Of a stretch of 28,873 nucleotides of DNA, positions 15,357 to 24,600 are shown piece by piece. Both the position numbers and the translations under genes were made by a program. Each line of letters begins with the position of its first letter. The first letter of the stretch is position 1. The stretch covers positions 1-28,873 of the forward strand of contig CAKQHO010000035.1 in assembly GCA_934234185.1 (NCBI GenBank), read 5' to 3'. The notes beneath the pieces were generated by a model. That model searched no databases. It saw only the letters and a list, made by a program, of their open reading frames with translations, and was not told the DNA's origin. Origin of the DNA: an uncultured Psychrobacillus sp. (GTDB lineage Bacteria; Bacillota; Bacilli; Bacillales_A; Planococcaceae).

Positions 15357-17381
15357 TTAGTGTTCATCTAATAATAATTTTTCAATACTTTCAGCGGATG
15401 CTGGTTGACTGATATAGTATCCTTGAACTGCATCACAGCCCATACTCTTAAGTATATTATATTGTTCAGCCGTTTCTACACCTTCTGCAACCACAAGAAC
15501 ATCTAAAGATTGACCGAACTGAATTAGACCTTGTACAAGCTTTTGCAGCTTTTCCTTTTGTAGTAAAGAAGAAACAAAAGTACGATCTATTTTGAGCTTT
15601 GTAATAGGTAATAGCTGTAAATATCTTAAGGAAGCATAGCCTGTTCCGAAATCATCTAATGTAAATCCTACACCTTCTTGCTGTAAAGCTTGCATTTGCT
15701 TAATAATTGTCTTTTCAGCCTCTGCCTCTAAAGCAAATTTCTCTGTGAATTCGATTTGTATCCATTCAGCCTCGCATTGATACTTTTGTAATGCGGCATG
15801 AATCGATTTCATCATGTTTTTATCTCGAAACTCACGGATAGAAGAGTTAAAGCTTACTTTAACCTGGAATCCTTTTTTATGCCAAAGAGCAGCCTGCTCA
15901 CAGGATTTTTCTAAAATGAAAGTACCAATCTCATTAATAAGACCTGTTTCTTCGGCTATTGGGATTAGCTCATCGGGGCTTACAACCCCAAGTACGTCAT
16001 CCTCCCAACGAACTAATGCTTCTACTGTAGTAATTTTACCTGTTTGTAAATTTCGTTGTGGTAAAAACATTACGCGGAAGTTATTATGATTTAAAGCTTC
16101 TAATAATCGTTTTTCGATTTGAATTTTCCTCGAAAGCTTATGATGGTCTGTCTGCGAAAGACTAGCAATCATACCGCCACCCTCTAATTTTACCTTTTGA
16201 AGAGTAGTCGTAGTTGCTTTCATTAGATGTAAGTAATTCTGCTGATCTTCAGGGTATCTAGTGATAGCACCACTAATAGAAATAGGTATTAGTTTGTTGT
16301 CTAAGTAAATTGGATTTTGCTTAAGGAAATGAACGAATCCTTCGATATACCAATCACTTAAAGGAGTAACAATGGCAAAATCGTCTCTTCCAGCTCTCGC
16401 GATAGTAGAGTCCTCAAAATAGATTTTTAACCTCTTTGTTAACTCAACTAATAATTCAGCCTCTGTTTTATTGTCTAAAATCTCTCTTAATGTATAAAAG
16501 TGATTAACACTTAAATAAACAAAAGAAAAATGCTTCTGTTCTTTGATATACTCTGTGACAATTTCCTCTAAACGGTGTCTTGTCATGAGACCAGTCTCTG
16601 CATCTACATAAGCAATTTCCTCTAATCGAGTTTGTAATAACTTTTGCTCTGTTATTTCCTCTTCCAATAGTAAATAGTAGAGCGTATTATTTTCAATATC
16701 AGTGATTGGTAGTGCTAAAAGATTAACCCAATAAGGTAAACCGTCTTTTGTGACCTTCTCTACCGTACCCTGAAAATTTTGTCCTCTTTGTAGTGTATAA
16801 ATAATCTGATCTGCACTTTTAAGATGCTCTTCTGTGTTTGGAAAGAACTGCCAAAATGATTTTCCGATAATTCTTTTAGGGGTCCAACCGCTTCGTTTCA
16901 GGAATAAATCATTTGCATGCATGATTAATCCTTCTTTGTCCATGTATAGAACCATGAAAGATTCAGATAATCCTTTCTTTAATAACTGCAATTCAAAGAA
17001 AGCAGAGCCTTCTATACTCAAGGCAGAATGAAGATTGAATTGAAATAAAACTAGTTTTTCTTCATTGACAGTAATGGCCTTCACTATTAGTGAAGTTTTA
17101 GTAATCTCATTATTCTTAGAATGCATAGTTACAGGATTCAAGTTAATAGGTTCTTCCTTACTAAAGAGACTTTGCCACTTTGCTACTAGATGTCCGTTGG
17201 TATGCTCTGTAAAAAAAGGAATTCTAGAGCCCACTAGCTCTTCTGTAGTATAGCCAAAATGTTTTTCTGCTTCTTTACTCCACCAAAGGATGTGACCTTC
17301 GGTGTCTGTTAGGAATGTGGGAAATGGTATATGATTCAACACAGCTTCACTTATATCTTTCGTTTTTTCTTGAAGATACAT
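15357..17381 (-). CDS. PAS-PAS-GGDEF-EAL protein, predicted c-di-GMP phosphodiesterase
   Basis: A 674-aa soluble signalling protein. Two PAS domains (about 10-115 and 135-245) precede a GGDEF domain (about 250-405) and an EAL domain (418-672). The GGDEF signature is degraded to GRDDF at 331-335, so cyclase activity is unlikely, although the domain may still bind GTP as a regulator. The EAL catalytic set looks intact: EAL at 454-456, Asn512 in SFNSS, Glu544 in IEFTE, DDFGTG at 576-581, Lys597/Asp599 in KIDR, Glu633 in AEGVET and Gln659 in SQP. It should therefore hydrolyse c-di-GMP in response to a PAS ligand or redox cue. There is no membrane segment. The gene is monocistronic with its own promoter and terminator. 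Confidence 0.92.
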   Translation of the reverse strand: MYLQEKTKDISEAVLNHIPFPTFLTDTEGHILWWSKEAEKHFGYTTEELVGSRIPFFTEHTNGHLVAKWQSLFSKEEPINLNPVTMHSKNNEITKTSLIVKAITVNEEKLVLFQFNLHSALSIEGSAFFELQLLKKGLSESFMVLYMDKEGLIMHANDLFLKRSGWTPKRIIGKSFWQFFPNTEEHLKSADQIIYTLQRGQNFQGTVEKVTKDGLPYWVNLLALPITDIENNTLYYLLLEEEITEQKLLQTRLEEIAYVDAETGLMTRHRLEEIVTEYIKEQKHFSFVYLSVNHFYTLREILDNKTEAELLVELTKRLKIYFEDSTIARAGRDDFAIVTPLSDWYIEGFVHFLKQNPIYLDNKLIPISISGAITRYPEDQQNYLHLMKATTTTLQKVKLEGGGMIASLSQTDHHKLSRKIQIEKRLLEALNHNNFRVMFLPQRNLQTGKITTVEALVRWEDDVLGVVSPDELIPIAEETGLINEIGTFILEKSCEQAALWHKKGFQVKVSFNSSIREFRDKNMMKSIHAALQKYQCEAEWIQIEFTEKFALEAEAEKTIIKQMQALQQEGVGFTLDDFGTGYASLRYLQLLPITKLKIDRTFVSSLLQKEKLQKLVQGLIQFGQSLDVLVVAEGVETAEQYNILKSMGCDAVQGYYISQPASAESIEKLLLDEH

Positions 17382-17412
17382 CTTTACGCCCCCAATAAAT
17401 TATCTATTATTG

Positions 17413-17441
17413 ATTATATAGAATCTAGAGAAAATAGTCAT
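17413..17441 (-). promoter_or_regulatory. Sigma-A promoter candidate for the PAS-GGDEF-EAL gene
   Basis: On the minus strand ATGACT (17441-17436), a 17-nt spacer and TATAAT (17418-17413) lie 32 bases before the ATG. Confidence 0.5.
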
Positions 17442-17521
17442 TAGTCTAGAACAATATATTCATCTTTTTTTTAATGTCAGGTCTATATACTTATTTTTAT
17501 TTTAAGGAAAAGGAAGTGTAT

Positions 17522-18430
17522 GTGGTGGAAAGAGGAAAAGGAATTATTTTAATTCTCTTTGGATCTATGCTATGGGGCCTATCTGGACCTATGATGGAAT
17601 GGGTTTTACATAATAGCGAGTTATCAGTATCTTTCTTCCTGTCCATTCGCTTAGTATTGGCAGGGATAGGACTTTTGGCTTTTTCCAAGTTAAAAGGAAT
17701 GAACCTCCTATCTATATGGAGGGAAGTCGGGTGGGGAAAGCAGCTAATATTATTTAGTCTTTTAGGGATGCTAGGTGTACAATTCACATTTATTGCCGCA
17801 ATTGATGCGAGCAATGCTTCTATAGCCACTCTATTACAATTTTTAGGACCTATTTATATAATTCTATTTGTTTCTTGGAAAAGTAGGTTATTTCCACCTA
17901 AGTATCAGGTTGTAGGTATACTAGGGACGCTGGCTGGGCTATTTTTATTGTTAACTAACGCCAATATCGCTCAACTGTTAATAAGTAAGGAGGCCTTGTT
18001 CTGGGGAGTAGCTCTTGGTATAACTTTTGCATTTTATACAGTTTATCCCGCTAGGCTAATGAAGGAGTGGGGAGTTCTCCTTGTAGTTGGATGGGGCATG
18101 CTCCTTGGTGGTATAACCCTTGCATTTGTGAGTAGAATATGGAGCACGGATGAGTGGGGGCAGTTAGTTTTATACCCTCTTAATCTAGTAATTTTCGGCA
18201 TTATAATAATTGGAACAGTTGCCTTTGTTATGTTTTTATCCAGTATGAAATACATATCAGCTGTAGAGACAAGTATCTTATCAAGTGTTGAACCGTTAAC
18301 TGCAATGGTCGTATCTGTATTTTGGTTCGATCAAATGTTAGGTACATGGCAGTATGTTGGGGTTTTGGTCATGCTTATGTTTGTTACTTGGTTGTCTATC
18401 GGTGGAGAAGTAAGGTGGAGTAAAAAGTGA
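17522..18430 (+). CDS. EamA family (drug/metabolite) transporter
   Basis: A ~302-aa protein with ten hydrophobic segments in two homologous EamA halves. The N-terminal signature GSMLWGLSGP precedes the first half, and the second ends with SSVEPLTAMVVSVFW, the typical ExPL motif. Members export amino acids, nucleotides or drugs across the cytoplasmic membrane; the substrate is unknown. The frame opens at an ATG at 17474 that has no ribosome site. I prefer GTG at 17522 (or the adjacent GTG at 17525) behind AAGGAAAAGGAAG. An A/T-only hairpin with a T-run at 18440-18466 may end the transcript. Confidence 0.85.
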   Translation: MVERGKGIILILFGSMLWGLSGPMMEWVLHNSELSVSFFLSIRLVLAGIGLLAFSKLKGMNLLSIWREVGWGKQLILFSLLGMLGVQFTFIAAIDASNASIATLLQFLGPIYIILFVSWKSRLFPPKYQVVGILGTLAGLFLLLTNANIAQLLISKEALFWGVALGITFAFYTVYPARLMKEWGVLLVVGWGMLLGGITLAFVSRIWSTDEWGQLVLYPLNLVIFGIIIIGTVAFVMFLSSMKYISAVETSILSSVEPLTAMVVSVFWFDQMLGTWQYVGVLVMLMFVTWLSIGGEVRWSKK

Positions 18431-18546
18431 ATAGGAGAAAATAATAATTAGATTATTAACTTTTTTCTATTTATTAAGAACTTAGTATGGCATAATAGAT
18501 TTTACGAGAATTAATTCGAGATACGAAGAATCTAGGAGTGTATGTT

Positions 18547-20277
18547 GTGAGAACTATTTTTTCTTATTTAAAGCCATATAAATGGCTTGTTATTGCAGCT
18601 CTCTTCCTTATGCTTATTGAGCTTTCTGTAGAGTTAGTTCAGCCTTTATTAATCTCTATCATTATTGATGATGGAATAATAGCAGGGGATAGAGGGACTA
18701 TCATTTTTTGGGGAAGTATCATGCTTGGACTATCCTTGCTAGCATTTATTTCAGGGATAGTGAATACGTTTTTAGCTTCCCATGCAGTACAAAGCTATGG
18801 TTACGACATTAGACAGGCCTTGTTTAAAAAGGTGCAGTCATTTACGATGACAGCCTTTCTGAAATTCCCAACTTCTAGTCTAATTACTAGATTAACCAAC
18901 GATGTAACCATTACTCAAAACTTAATATTCATGGGTCTGAGAATAATGCTTAGAGCCCCACTTTTAGTAGTAGGAAGTATTGTCATGGCATTTCTAGTGA
19001 ACGCTAAATTAGCGCTGTATTTAGTGATTGGTGCTCCATTTCTATTGTTGTTCTTGTATTTGATGAGCAGAAATGGATTGAAGCTATTCGGAAAGGTCCA
19101 AACAAGCGTTGATAAAGTTACTAGAAAAGTACAAGAAAGCCTACAAGCAATCAGGCTAATAAAAGCGTATCTTAGAGGTAATTTTGAGAGTAAGAGATTT
19201 GCTAGCGTAGCTAATACACTAAAGGTGGATAATATAACTGCTTTCCGAATTATGGAGCTTATCCTACCAGTTCTCCTATTTGTTATGAATATTAGTTTAT
19301 TAGCTGTTCTTTGGTTTGGGGCGCAAGAAATCCAAACGGAAGGTGCACAGATTGGAGAGCTTGTGGCGATAGTTAACTATGCAATGAGAATGACCGGAGC
19401 ATTTTCAATGTTTTCCTTTATTATTATTTTCTTCTCAAGAGCAAAGGCGTCCTCAGAAAGGATGGAAGAGGTCTTACTTGTGGATCAAGGGGTAGAGAAT
19501 ATGGAATTGGGAAAAGAAAAATTAGAACGTGGAGCTGGACAATTAGAGTTTCAGCAAGTTTCCTTTACATACCCTTCTACAGATACTCCTGTGTTGACGG
19601 ACGTTTCCTTTAAGGTGAATGCTGGTTCCAAATTAGCCATCATGGGAGCAACTGGTTCTGGAAAATCGACCTTATTTAGTTTAATCCCACGCTTCTTTGA
19701 TGCTACCAAGGGAAATATATTGGTTAATGGCGTGGAAGTGAAGCAGTGGCCACTCAAGGAGCTGAGACAAGTAATTGGCTTGGTCCCGCAACAATCAATT
19801 CTTTTCACAGGTAGTATAGAAGAAAACCTAGGATGGGGAGATGCTACTGCTTCGGAGGAGCTTTTACAGGAAGCAGCTAAACAAGCTCAAATACATCAAT
19901 CTATAGAGCAATTTCCTGATCAGTATTATACGAGGGTAGGACAAAAAGGAGTTAATCTTTCAGGAGGGCAGAAGCAGAGACTATCCATTGCAAGAGCCTT
20001 AGTGAGAAAACCAGAAATTTTGCTTTTAGATGATAGTACAAGTGCACTGGATGTTTCTACTGAAAATGCACTTTGGAAGGCTTTGGAGAAGGAACAGTCT
20101 ACTATGCTTGTAATCACCCAAAAGATTAGGACAGCTAAAGGGGCCGACCACATCTTACTACTAGAGGATGGAAGAGTTTCTGCTTACGGTACCCATGAGG
20201 AGCTAATGGAAAGCTCTCCTCTGTATAGAGAAATCGCAGAATCACAGCAAGAGGGAGGCGGAAATCATGAGTTTTAA
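18547..20277 (+). CDS. ABC exporter half-transporter with degenerate ATPase site (YfiB/LmrC type)
   Basis: A 576-aa ABC exporter subunit. Six membrane segments (about 1-300) are fused to a nucleotide-binding domain (about 332-570). Walker A GATGSGKS is at 367-374, and the signature LSGGQ at 471-475 is intact. The Walker B ILLLDD at 491-496 ends in Asp where the catalytic Glu should be, and the H-loop His is replaced by Gln525 (VITQK). Such changes mark the non-hydrolysing subunit of heterodimeric exporters (TM287/288, LmrCD, BmrCD). The next gene supplies the partner, overlapping by 11 nt. The frame opens at GTG 18538, but GTG 18547 is preferred, with GGAG 8 nt upstream. Confidence 0.9.
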   Translation: MRTIFSYLKPYKWLVIAALFLMLIELSVELVQPLLISIIIDDGIIAGDRGTIIFWGSIMLGLSLLAFISGIVNTFLASHAVQSYGYDIRQALFKKVQSFTMTAFLKFPTSSLITRLTNDVTITQNLIFMGLRIMLRAPLLVVGSIVMAFLVNAKLALYLVIGAPFLLLFLYLMSRNGLKLFGKVQTSVDKVTRKVQESLQAIRLIKAYLRGNFESKRFASVANTLKVDNITAFRIMELILPVLLFVMNISLLAVLWFGAQEIQTEGAQIGELVAIVNYAMRMTGAFSMFSFIIIFFSRAKASSERMEEVLLVDQGVENMELGKEKLERGAGQLEFQQVSFTYPSTDTPVLTDVSFKVNAGSKLAIMGATGSGKSTLFSLIPRFFDATKGNILVNGVEVKQWPLKELRQVIGLVPQQSILFTGSIEENLGWGDATASEELLQEAAKQAQIHQSIEQFPDQYYTRVGQKGVNLSGGQKQRLSIARALVRKPEILLLDDSTSALDVSTENALWKALEKEQSTMLVITQKIRTAKGADHILLLEDGRVSAYGTHEELMESSPLYREIAESQQEGGGNHEF

Positions 20278-22081
20278 GCCTTTCGGATATGATCCTATTT
20301 TAACTAAAGAAGATTTAAAAAAGAATAATAAGAAAAAAGTAGAAAAAGCATCTGATTGGAAGCAAGTGCTGTTAAACATATGGAAGCTAATAGATGAACA
20401 AAGATTTCTACTGATAATCGTTTTTCTACTTGTTATTGTAAGCTCCGCTTTATCATTATTGGGACCATATTTAGTTGGTGTTATTATAGATACTCATATT
20501 ATGAATAAAATGTTTGAGGGACTTGCAGAACTTATAGGGTGGCTAGTTTTGGTATATGTTTTTCTATCTGTTTCTATGTACCTGCAGAGCTATTGGATGA
20601 TTGGAATTGCTCAGCAAACAGTTTATAGACTTAGAACCGGCTTTTTTGAACATCTTCAGAAGCTTCCTGTCTCCTTTTTTGATAAAAGGCAGCATGGTGA
20701 GCTGATGAGTAGGATGACAAATGATATTGAAAATGTTAGCCAGACTCTAAACTCTTCTGTAATACAGGTGTTTTCCAGTCTGTTGACTTTAATAGGAACA
20801 ACAGTCGTTATGCTCTATTTAAGCCCACTATTAACGGTCATTACATTAATAATCGTTCCATTTATGTTTTTTGCAATGAAGTGGATTACTAAGAGAACTT
20901 CAAAGCTATACAAAGAACAGCAAAAGGCAGTTGGTAATCTTAACGGCATGATTGAAGAAACTATTTCTGGACAGAAAATCGTAAAGGCTTTTTCCCAGGA
21001 AGAGAGAATGCTAGAAGAATTTTCGGTTAAAAACAATCATTTAAGAAAAACAGGTTTTTGGGCGCTTATCTATTCAGGAAGTATTCCAAAGGTGATGAAC
21101 CTTTTAAATAATGTCAGCTTTACATTAGTTGCTGCAGCTGGAGGGATTCTAGCGTTCTACGGTCATATATCTATTGGGGTTATTGTTATTTTCACAGAGT
21201 ACTCGAGACAATTTACAAGACCTTTAAATGATCTTGCAAACCAATTTAATACAGTTCTTTCCGCCATAGCTGGAGCTGAACGTGTTTTTTCTATTATGGA
21301 TGAAAAAGGAGAAGTGGACGAAGCTCAGCAAAATAAAGATTACAAGCTAAAAGGGAATGTAATCTTTGATAAGGTGTCCTTTCGTTATAACCAGGATGAT
21401 GAAAAGCCAACCATACATCAAGTTTCCTTCCAAGTAGAAGCCGGTAAAACAGCGGCATTAGTAGGGGCTACAGGAGCAGGAAAAACAACTATTATGCAGC
21501 TTCTTGCCCGTTTTTATGAGGCGAATGAAGGTCGAATCTTAATTGACGGTATTCCGATAGATGAATTACCGCGGAAGACATTGCGCAGTCAAACTGCTTT
21601 TGTATTGCAAGATCCCTTCTTGTTTGAGATGTCTGTGAAGGAAAATATTCGATATGGAAAGCTTGATGCAACAGATCAAGAGATTATAAAAGCTGCACAA
21701 GAAGCAAATGCTCATGATTTTATTATGAAGCTTCCAAAGGGGTATGAGACGATCCTTTCTGCCGATGGAGGAGAAATTAGTCAAGGGCAAAAGCAACTGC
21801 TATCTATTGCCAGAGCATTAGTGGCAGACCCAGCTATTTTATTGCTTGATGAAGCAACCTCCAGTATCGATACAGTTACAGAGCTAAAGATACAAGAAGC
21901 GCTAGAAAGATTGATGGAGGGACGCACAAGCTTTGTAATAGCACATAGATTAAACACCATAAGAAAAGCAGACTTAATATTTGTCATGGAAAGTGGAAAG
22001 CTGATAGAATCAGGTTCACAAGAGGAATTGTTAAATGCAAAAGGGCGATACTACAGCATGCTGACCAATTCCAAATTATAA
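20267..22081 (+). CDS. ABC exporter half-transporter with catalytic ATPase site (YfiC/LmrD type)
   Basis: A 604-aa subunit with a ~35-residue charged N-terminal extension typical of the larger partner. Six membrane segments and an NBD (about 363-600) follow. Walker A GATGAGKT is at 400-407, the Walker B Glu529 is present (ILLLDEATSS), and the H-loop His560 is present (VIAHRL). The signature is degenerate, ISQGQ at 504-508. Paired with the upstream subunit this gives one competent and one degenerate ATP site. The likely role is export of drugs, lipids or peptides from the cytoplasmic membrane. Its ATG overlaps the previous gene, with GGAGGCGG upstream, indicating strict co-translation. Confidence 0.92.
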   Translation: MSFKPFGYDPILTKEDLKKNNKKKVEKASDWKQVLLNIWKLIDEQRFLLIIVFLLVIVSSALSLLGPYLVGVIIDTHIMNKMFEGLAELIGWLVLVYVFLSVSMYLQSYWMIGIAQQTVYRLRTGFFEHLQKLPVSFFDKRQHGELMSRMTNDIENVSQTLNSSVIQVFSSLLTLIGTTVVMLYLSPLLTVITLIIVPFMFFAMKWITKRTSKLYKEQQKAVGNLNGMIEETISGQKIVKAFSQEERMLEEFSVKNNHLRKTGFWALIYSGSIPKVMNLLNNVSFTLVAAAGGILAFYGHISIGVIVIFTEYSRQFTRPLNDLANQFNTVLSAIAGAERVFSIMDEKGEVDEAQQNKDYKLKGNVIFDKVSFRYNQDDEKPTIHQVSFQVEAGKTAALVGATGAGKTTIMQLLARFYEANEGRILIDGIPIDELPRKTLRSQTAFVLQDPFLFEMSVKENIRYGKLDATDQEIIKAAQEANAHDFIMKLPKGYETILSADGGEISQGQKQLLSIARALVADPAILLLDEATSSIDTVTELKIQEALERLMEGRTSFVIAHRLNTIRKADLIFVMESGKLIESGSQEELLNAKGRYYSMLTNSKL

Positions 22082-22091
22082 GGAGGTCTGT

Positions 22092-22958
22092 ATGGATCTA
22101 TCAATCATGACAGTGTCGCTTCCACTAGATGTGGACACGTTAGAGGAAATGATTTCTCTGGTTCAAGCTGCTTCAAAAGAAGATTTTATTAATTACGACG
22201 CTACTTTAAGCATTGACGAGCTTACGGATTATGCAATAACAGGCTTCTGTATATTGGCTTATGATGACGAAGAGGACAAGCTGGTTGGAGCCATTTCAGC
22301 TTTAGATCGGATGTCTACCTTAGATTTTGAGTGGAGTACGCTTGTTTTACCATCTTATCGTCAAATAGGTATTGGAAGTAAATTATTAAAGGAATTTTTT
22401 AGAAACTTAGAACTAAGAGGTGCAGTGGGAGATTTAGCTCTAATGGACGAGAAAGCCTCTATAGGGAAACGAATTTTGCGAGCAAATGGTTATTCTTTAG
22501 AGTTTGCTGAGTTAACCATGGCAGCTGATGCAATTGAGTGGAAAGAGCAGGATATAGAGGTTACTCCTTACAAAGATGAAACTTCTGAGCTGATATCTAT
22601 TTTATCAGAAGGATTTGGTGACACAGAGGACGAAGTAACACAATTGATATCCTTAAATACTCAGGCAGCTAATAGGCAAATGATGATAGTAAAGGTAAGT
22701 TCAAAAGTTGTAGGAACTGTTACTTTGGTTAGTAGTGATAATAAGCTCTGGGTTACTGGTTTAGCTGTTCAGAAAGAAAGTAGGGGAAAGGGAATTGCAA
22801 CTTCTATTTTAAAATGGACTAAGCACAAGGCTTACCAGTTAGGGAAAAAAACAGTTTATCTGGATGTAGAAATGGACAATGAAGTAGCGCTATCAATTTA
22901 TCAAGGGGCTGGATTCAAACAGCTTGAACATATTCTCTATTACAGAAGAGTAAATTAA
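22092..22958 (+). CDS. Tandem GNAT N-acetyltransferase
   Basis: A 288-aa cytosolic protein with two GNAT domains (about 1-145 and 155-288). Both keep the acetyl-CoA loop pattern RxxGxG/A: R90-QIGIG in the first half and R231-GKGIA in the second. The C-terminal half also shows the usual LDVEMDNEVALSIYQGAGF segment that precedes the last strands. The substrate is unknown. AAGGAGG overlaps the end of the ABC gene and the ATG follows its stop by 10 nt, so it belongs to the exporter operon. This suggests a modification-plus-export role, which is inference only. Confidence 0.87.
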   Translation: MDLSIMTVSLPLDVDTLEEMISLVQAASKEDFINYDATLSIDELTDYAITGFCILAYDDEEDKLVGAISALDRMSTLDFEWSTLVLPSYRQIGIGSKLLKEFFRNLELRGAVGDLALMDEKASIGKRILRANGYSLEFAELTMAADAIEWKEQDIEVTPYKDETSELISILSEGFGDTEDEVTQLISLNTQAANRQMMIVKVSSKVVGTVTLVSSDNKLWVTGLAVQKESRGKGIATSILKWTKHKAYQLGKKTVYLDVEMDNEVALSIYQGAGFKQLEHILYYRRVN

Positions 22959-22966
22959 TGGATAAG

Positions 22967-23003
22967 AAAGAAGATTAGAGACATATTCTAATCTTCTTTT
23001 TAT
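22967..23003 (+). terminator. Rho-independent terminator of the ABC-GNAT operon
   Basis: AAGAAGATTAG (22968-22978) pairs with CTAATCTTCTT (22988-22998), and T-rich sequence follows. Confidence 0.85.
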
Positions 23004-23092
23004 TTCTCCCTTCGTGCTTTTCAATTTTTAGAACAAATGCTAACATATGGGTAAATATTGTTGTCTTATACCTTTCTTAGGAGGAAACTTAA

Positions 23093-23812
23093 ATGAAGAT
23101 ATACGCGCATAGAGGGTCGTCCGGCACACATCCAGAAAACACAATTGCAGCGTTTAAAGCTGCCTCCGATTTGCCTGTACATGGTATAGAATTTGATGTG
23201 CATATGACAAAGGATGGAGAATTAGTAGTCATTCATGATGAAAAGATAGACCGGACTTCTAACGGTAAAGGCTTCGTAAAGGATATGACCCTAAAGGAAT
23301 TGGAGAAATTCGACTTTGGTGAATGGTATTCCCCTAACTTTAAAGGGGAAAAAATACCGACACTACGGGAAGTATTAAAAATTTTTACAGCTACACATCA
23401 TCACTTAAATATTGAACTAAAATCAGATGTGTTTCCTTATGAGGGAATGGAGCAAAAGGTATTGTCCATGCTAGATGAGCTCAAATTGGTGGATAGAGCA
23501 GTCATTTCCTCCTTCAACCATGAAATGGTTCGTGAAGTAAAGAGACTAGCCCCTGGAATAGAAACGGCAATTTTATTTATGGAAGTAATGATAGCTCCAC
23601 ATGACTACGCAAAAGCGATAGAAGCAGATGCATTACATGCCTTTTTCCCTACTGTATTCCGACAAATGGGTAAGGATGCTGTAGCAAGTGGAAAGAAGGT
23701 AAGGGTTTTTACGGTGAACGAAGAACACTATGCTGATTTGTTGAAGAATGTTGGGGTCGATGCCATTTTTACAGATTATCCAAAGAAAATGTATAGCTAT
23801 CTAAATGATTAA
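23093..23812 (+). CDS. Glycerophosphodiester phosphodiesterase (cytosolic type)
   Basis: A 239-aa GDPD TIM-barrel protein. His6-Arg7 (AHRG), Glu33 and Asp35 (IEFDV) and His48 (VIHD) are the expected catalytic and metal residues; PENT at 14-17 is also typical. It hydrolyses glycerophosphodiesters to glycerol 3-phosphate and an alcohol. No signal peptide is present, so it should act inside the cell, unlike GlpQ. TTAGGAGGAAAC precedes the ATG. It is a single-gene unit with its own hairpin. B. subtilis YqiK is a likely relative, but I do not assign orthology. Confidence 0.9.
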   Translation: MKIYAHRGSSGTHPENTIAAFKAASDLPVHGIEFDVHMTKDGELVVIHDEKIDRTSNGKGFVKDMTLKELEKFDFGEWYSPNFKGEKIPTLREVLKIFTATHHHLNIELKSDVFPYEGMEQKVLSMLDELKLVDRAVISSFNHEMVREVKRLAPGIETAILFMEVMIAPHDYAKAIEADALHAFFPTVFRQMGKDAVASGKKVRVFTVNEEHYADLLKNVGVDAIFTDYPKKMYSYLND

Positions 23813-23815
23813 TTA

Positions 23816-23857
23816 GAAAAGGTATTTACGGTTTTAGAAACTCGTAAATACCTTTTC
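23816..23857. terminator. Bidirectional terminator between GDPD and GNAT genes
   Basis: A perfect 15-bp stem (23816-23830 with 23843-23857) has a 12-nt loop. Its arms begin with A-runs and end with T-runs, suiting both convergent genes. Confidence 0.8.
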
Positions 23858-23861
23858 CATT

Positions 23862-24407
23862 TTAATCTAATGGTTTGCCCATCACTATTGTATTGTAGTA
23901 ATTTCCATCCGATAAAAGCTTATCCTTCTTTAATATTCCTTCGATTTCAAATCCGCTTTTTTCATAAAGATATATGGCTGGTCTGTTCGTTTCGAGTACT
24001 TGAAGGGTCATTTTCTTTACACCACTTGATGTTGCCCACTCTAATGAGGTATGTAATAAGTGTTTCCCAATACCATATCCCCAATATTCTTGTAAAACTC
24101 CCACTCCAAACTCTACTCTGTGTGCAAGTCTTTTTAATGGAGATCCTTCACATCTTGAATAACCGACAATCTTCTCGTTCATTTCAGCTACTAAAAGTAA
24201 ATTTTTTGGAGCAATACTATCTGCTTGTATTAAGTTAGAGAAGTCCATTGTATCTAAAAATGCTTCTCCTCTTTCTCTATCAAAATTTTCTGTTTCTCCG
24301 TCCAATTGAAGTCGCAGTGCTGATAGCTCCTTTGCGTCCTTTTCTATCGCAGATCGTATAAGAAATTTTTTTTCATTAGCAATAAACTCTTTGGAATTTA
24401 TTTTCAT
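23862..24407 (-). CDS. GNAT family N-acetyltransferase
   Basis: A 181-aa single-domain GNAT of the RimJ/RimL-like branch. GVGVLQEYWGYGIGKHLL (about 101-118) is the acetyl-CoA-binding motif A, and LQVLETNRPAIYLYEKSGF is the typical motif B. The substrate is unknown. A GAGGAG ribosome site lies 8 nt before the ATG. It converges with the GDPD gene and shows no operon partner. Confidence 0.88.
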   Translation of the reverse strand: MKINSKEFIANEKKFLIRSAIEKDAKELSALRLQLDGETENFDRERGEAFLDTMDFSNLIQADSIAPKNLLLVAEMNEKIVGYSRCEGSPLKRLAHRVEFGVGVLQEYWGYGIGKHLLHTSLEWATSSGVKKMTLQVLETNRPAIYLYEKSGFEIEGILKKDKLLSDGNYYNTIVMGKPLD

Positions 24408-24427
24408 ATGCGGATCTCCTCTTCTTT

Positions 24428-24457
24428 TTTACAATCGATCAGAGAGAAGTGTGTCAA
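24428..24457 (-). promoter_or_regulatory. Promoter candidate for the GNAT gene
   Basis: On the minus strand a perfect TTGACA (24457-24452), an 18-nt spacer and a weak -10 TGTAAA (24433-24428) lie 21 bases before the ATG. Confidence 0.4.
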
Positions 24458-24516
24458 GTGAAGCACGTATTCTCTTTCCTCATCTAAGTAAAGAAATTAA
24501 ATCATTAGAATGTGTA

Positions 24517-24552
24517 CCTAAAAAGCTGAACCAACCATGTAGTTCAGCTTTT
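24517..24552 (-). terminator. Rho-independent terminator of the DUF2804 gene
   Basis: AAAAGCTGAAC (24521-24531) pairs with its complement at 24542-24552. On the minus strand the stem ends in TTTT, just after the DUF2804 stop codon. Confidence 0.75.
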
Positions 24553-24600
24553 AAGTGAATATTTTCCTGCACTTATGAGGAGTGTTAACTTTAAAAATGT

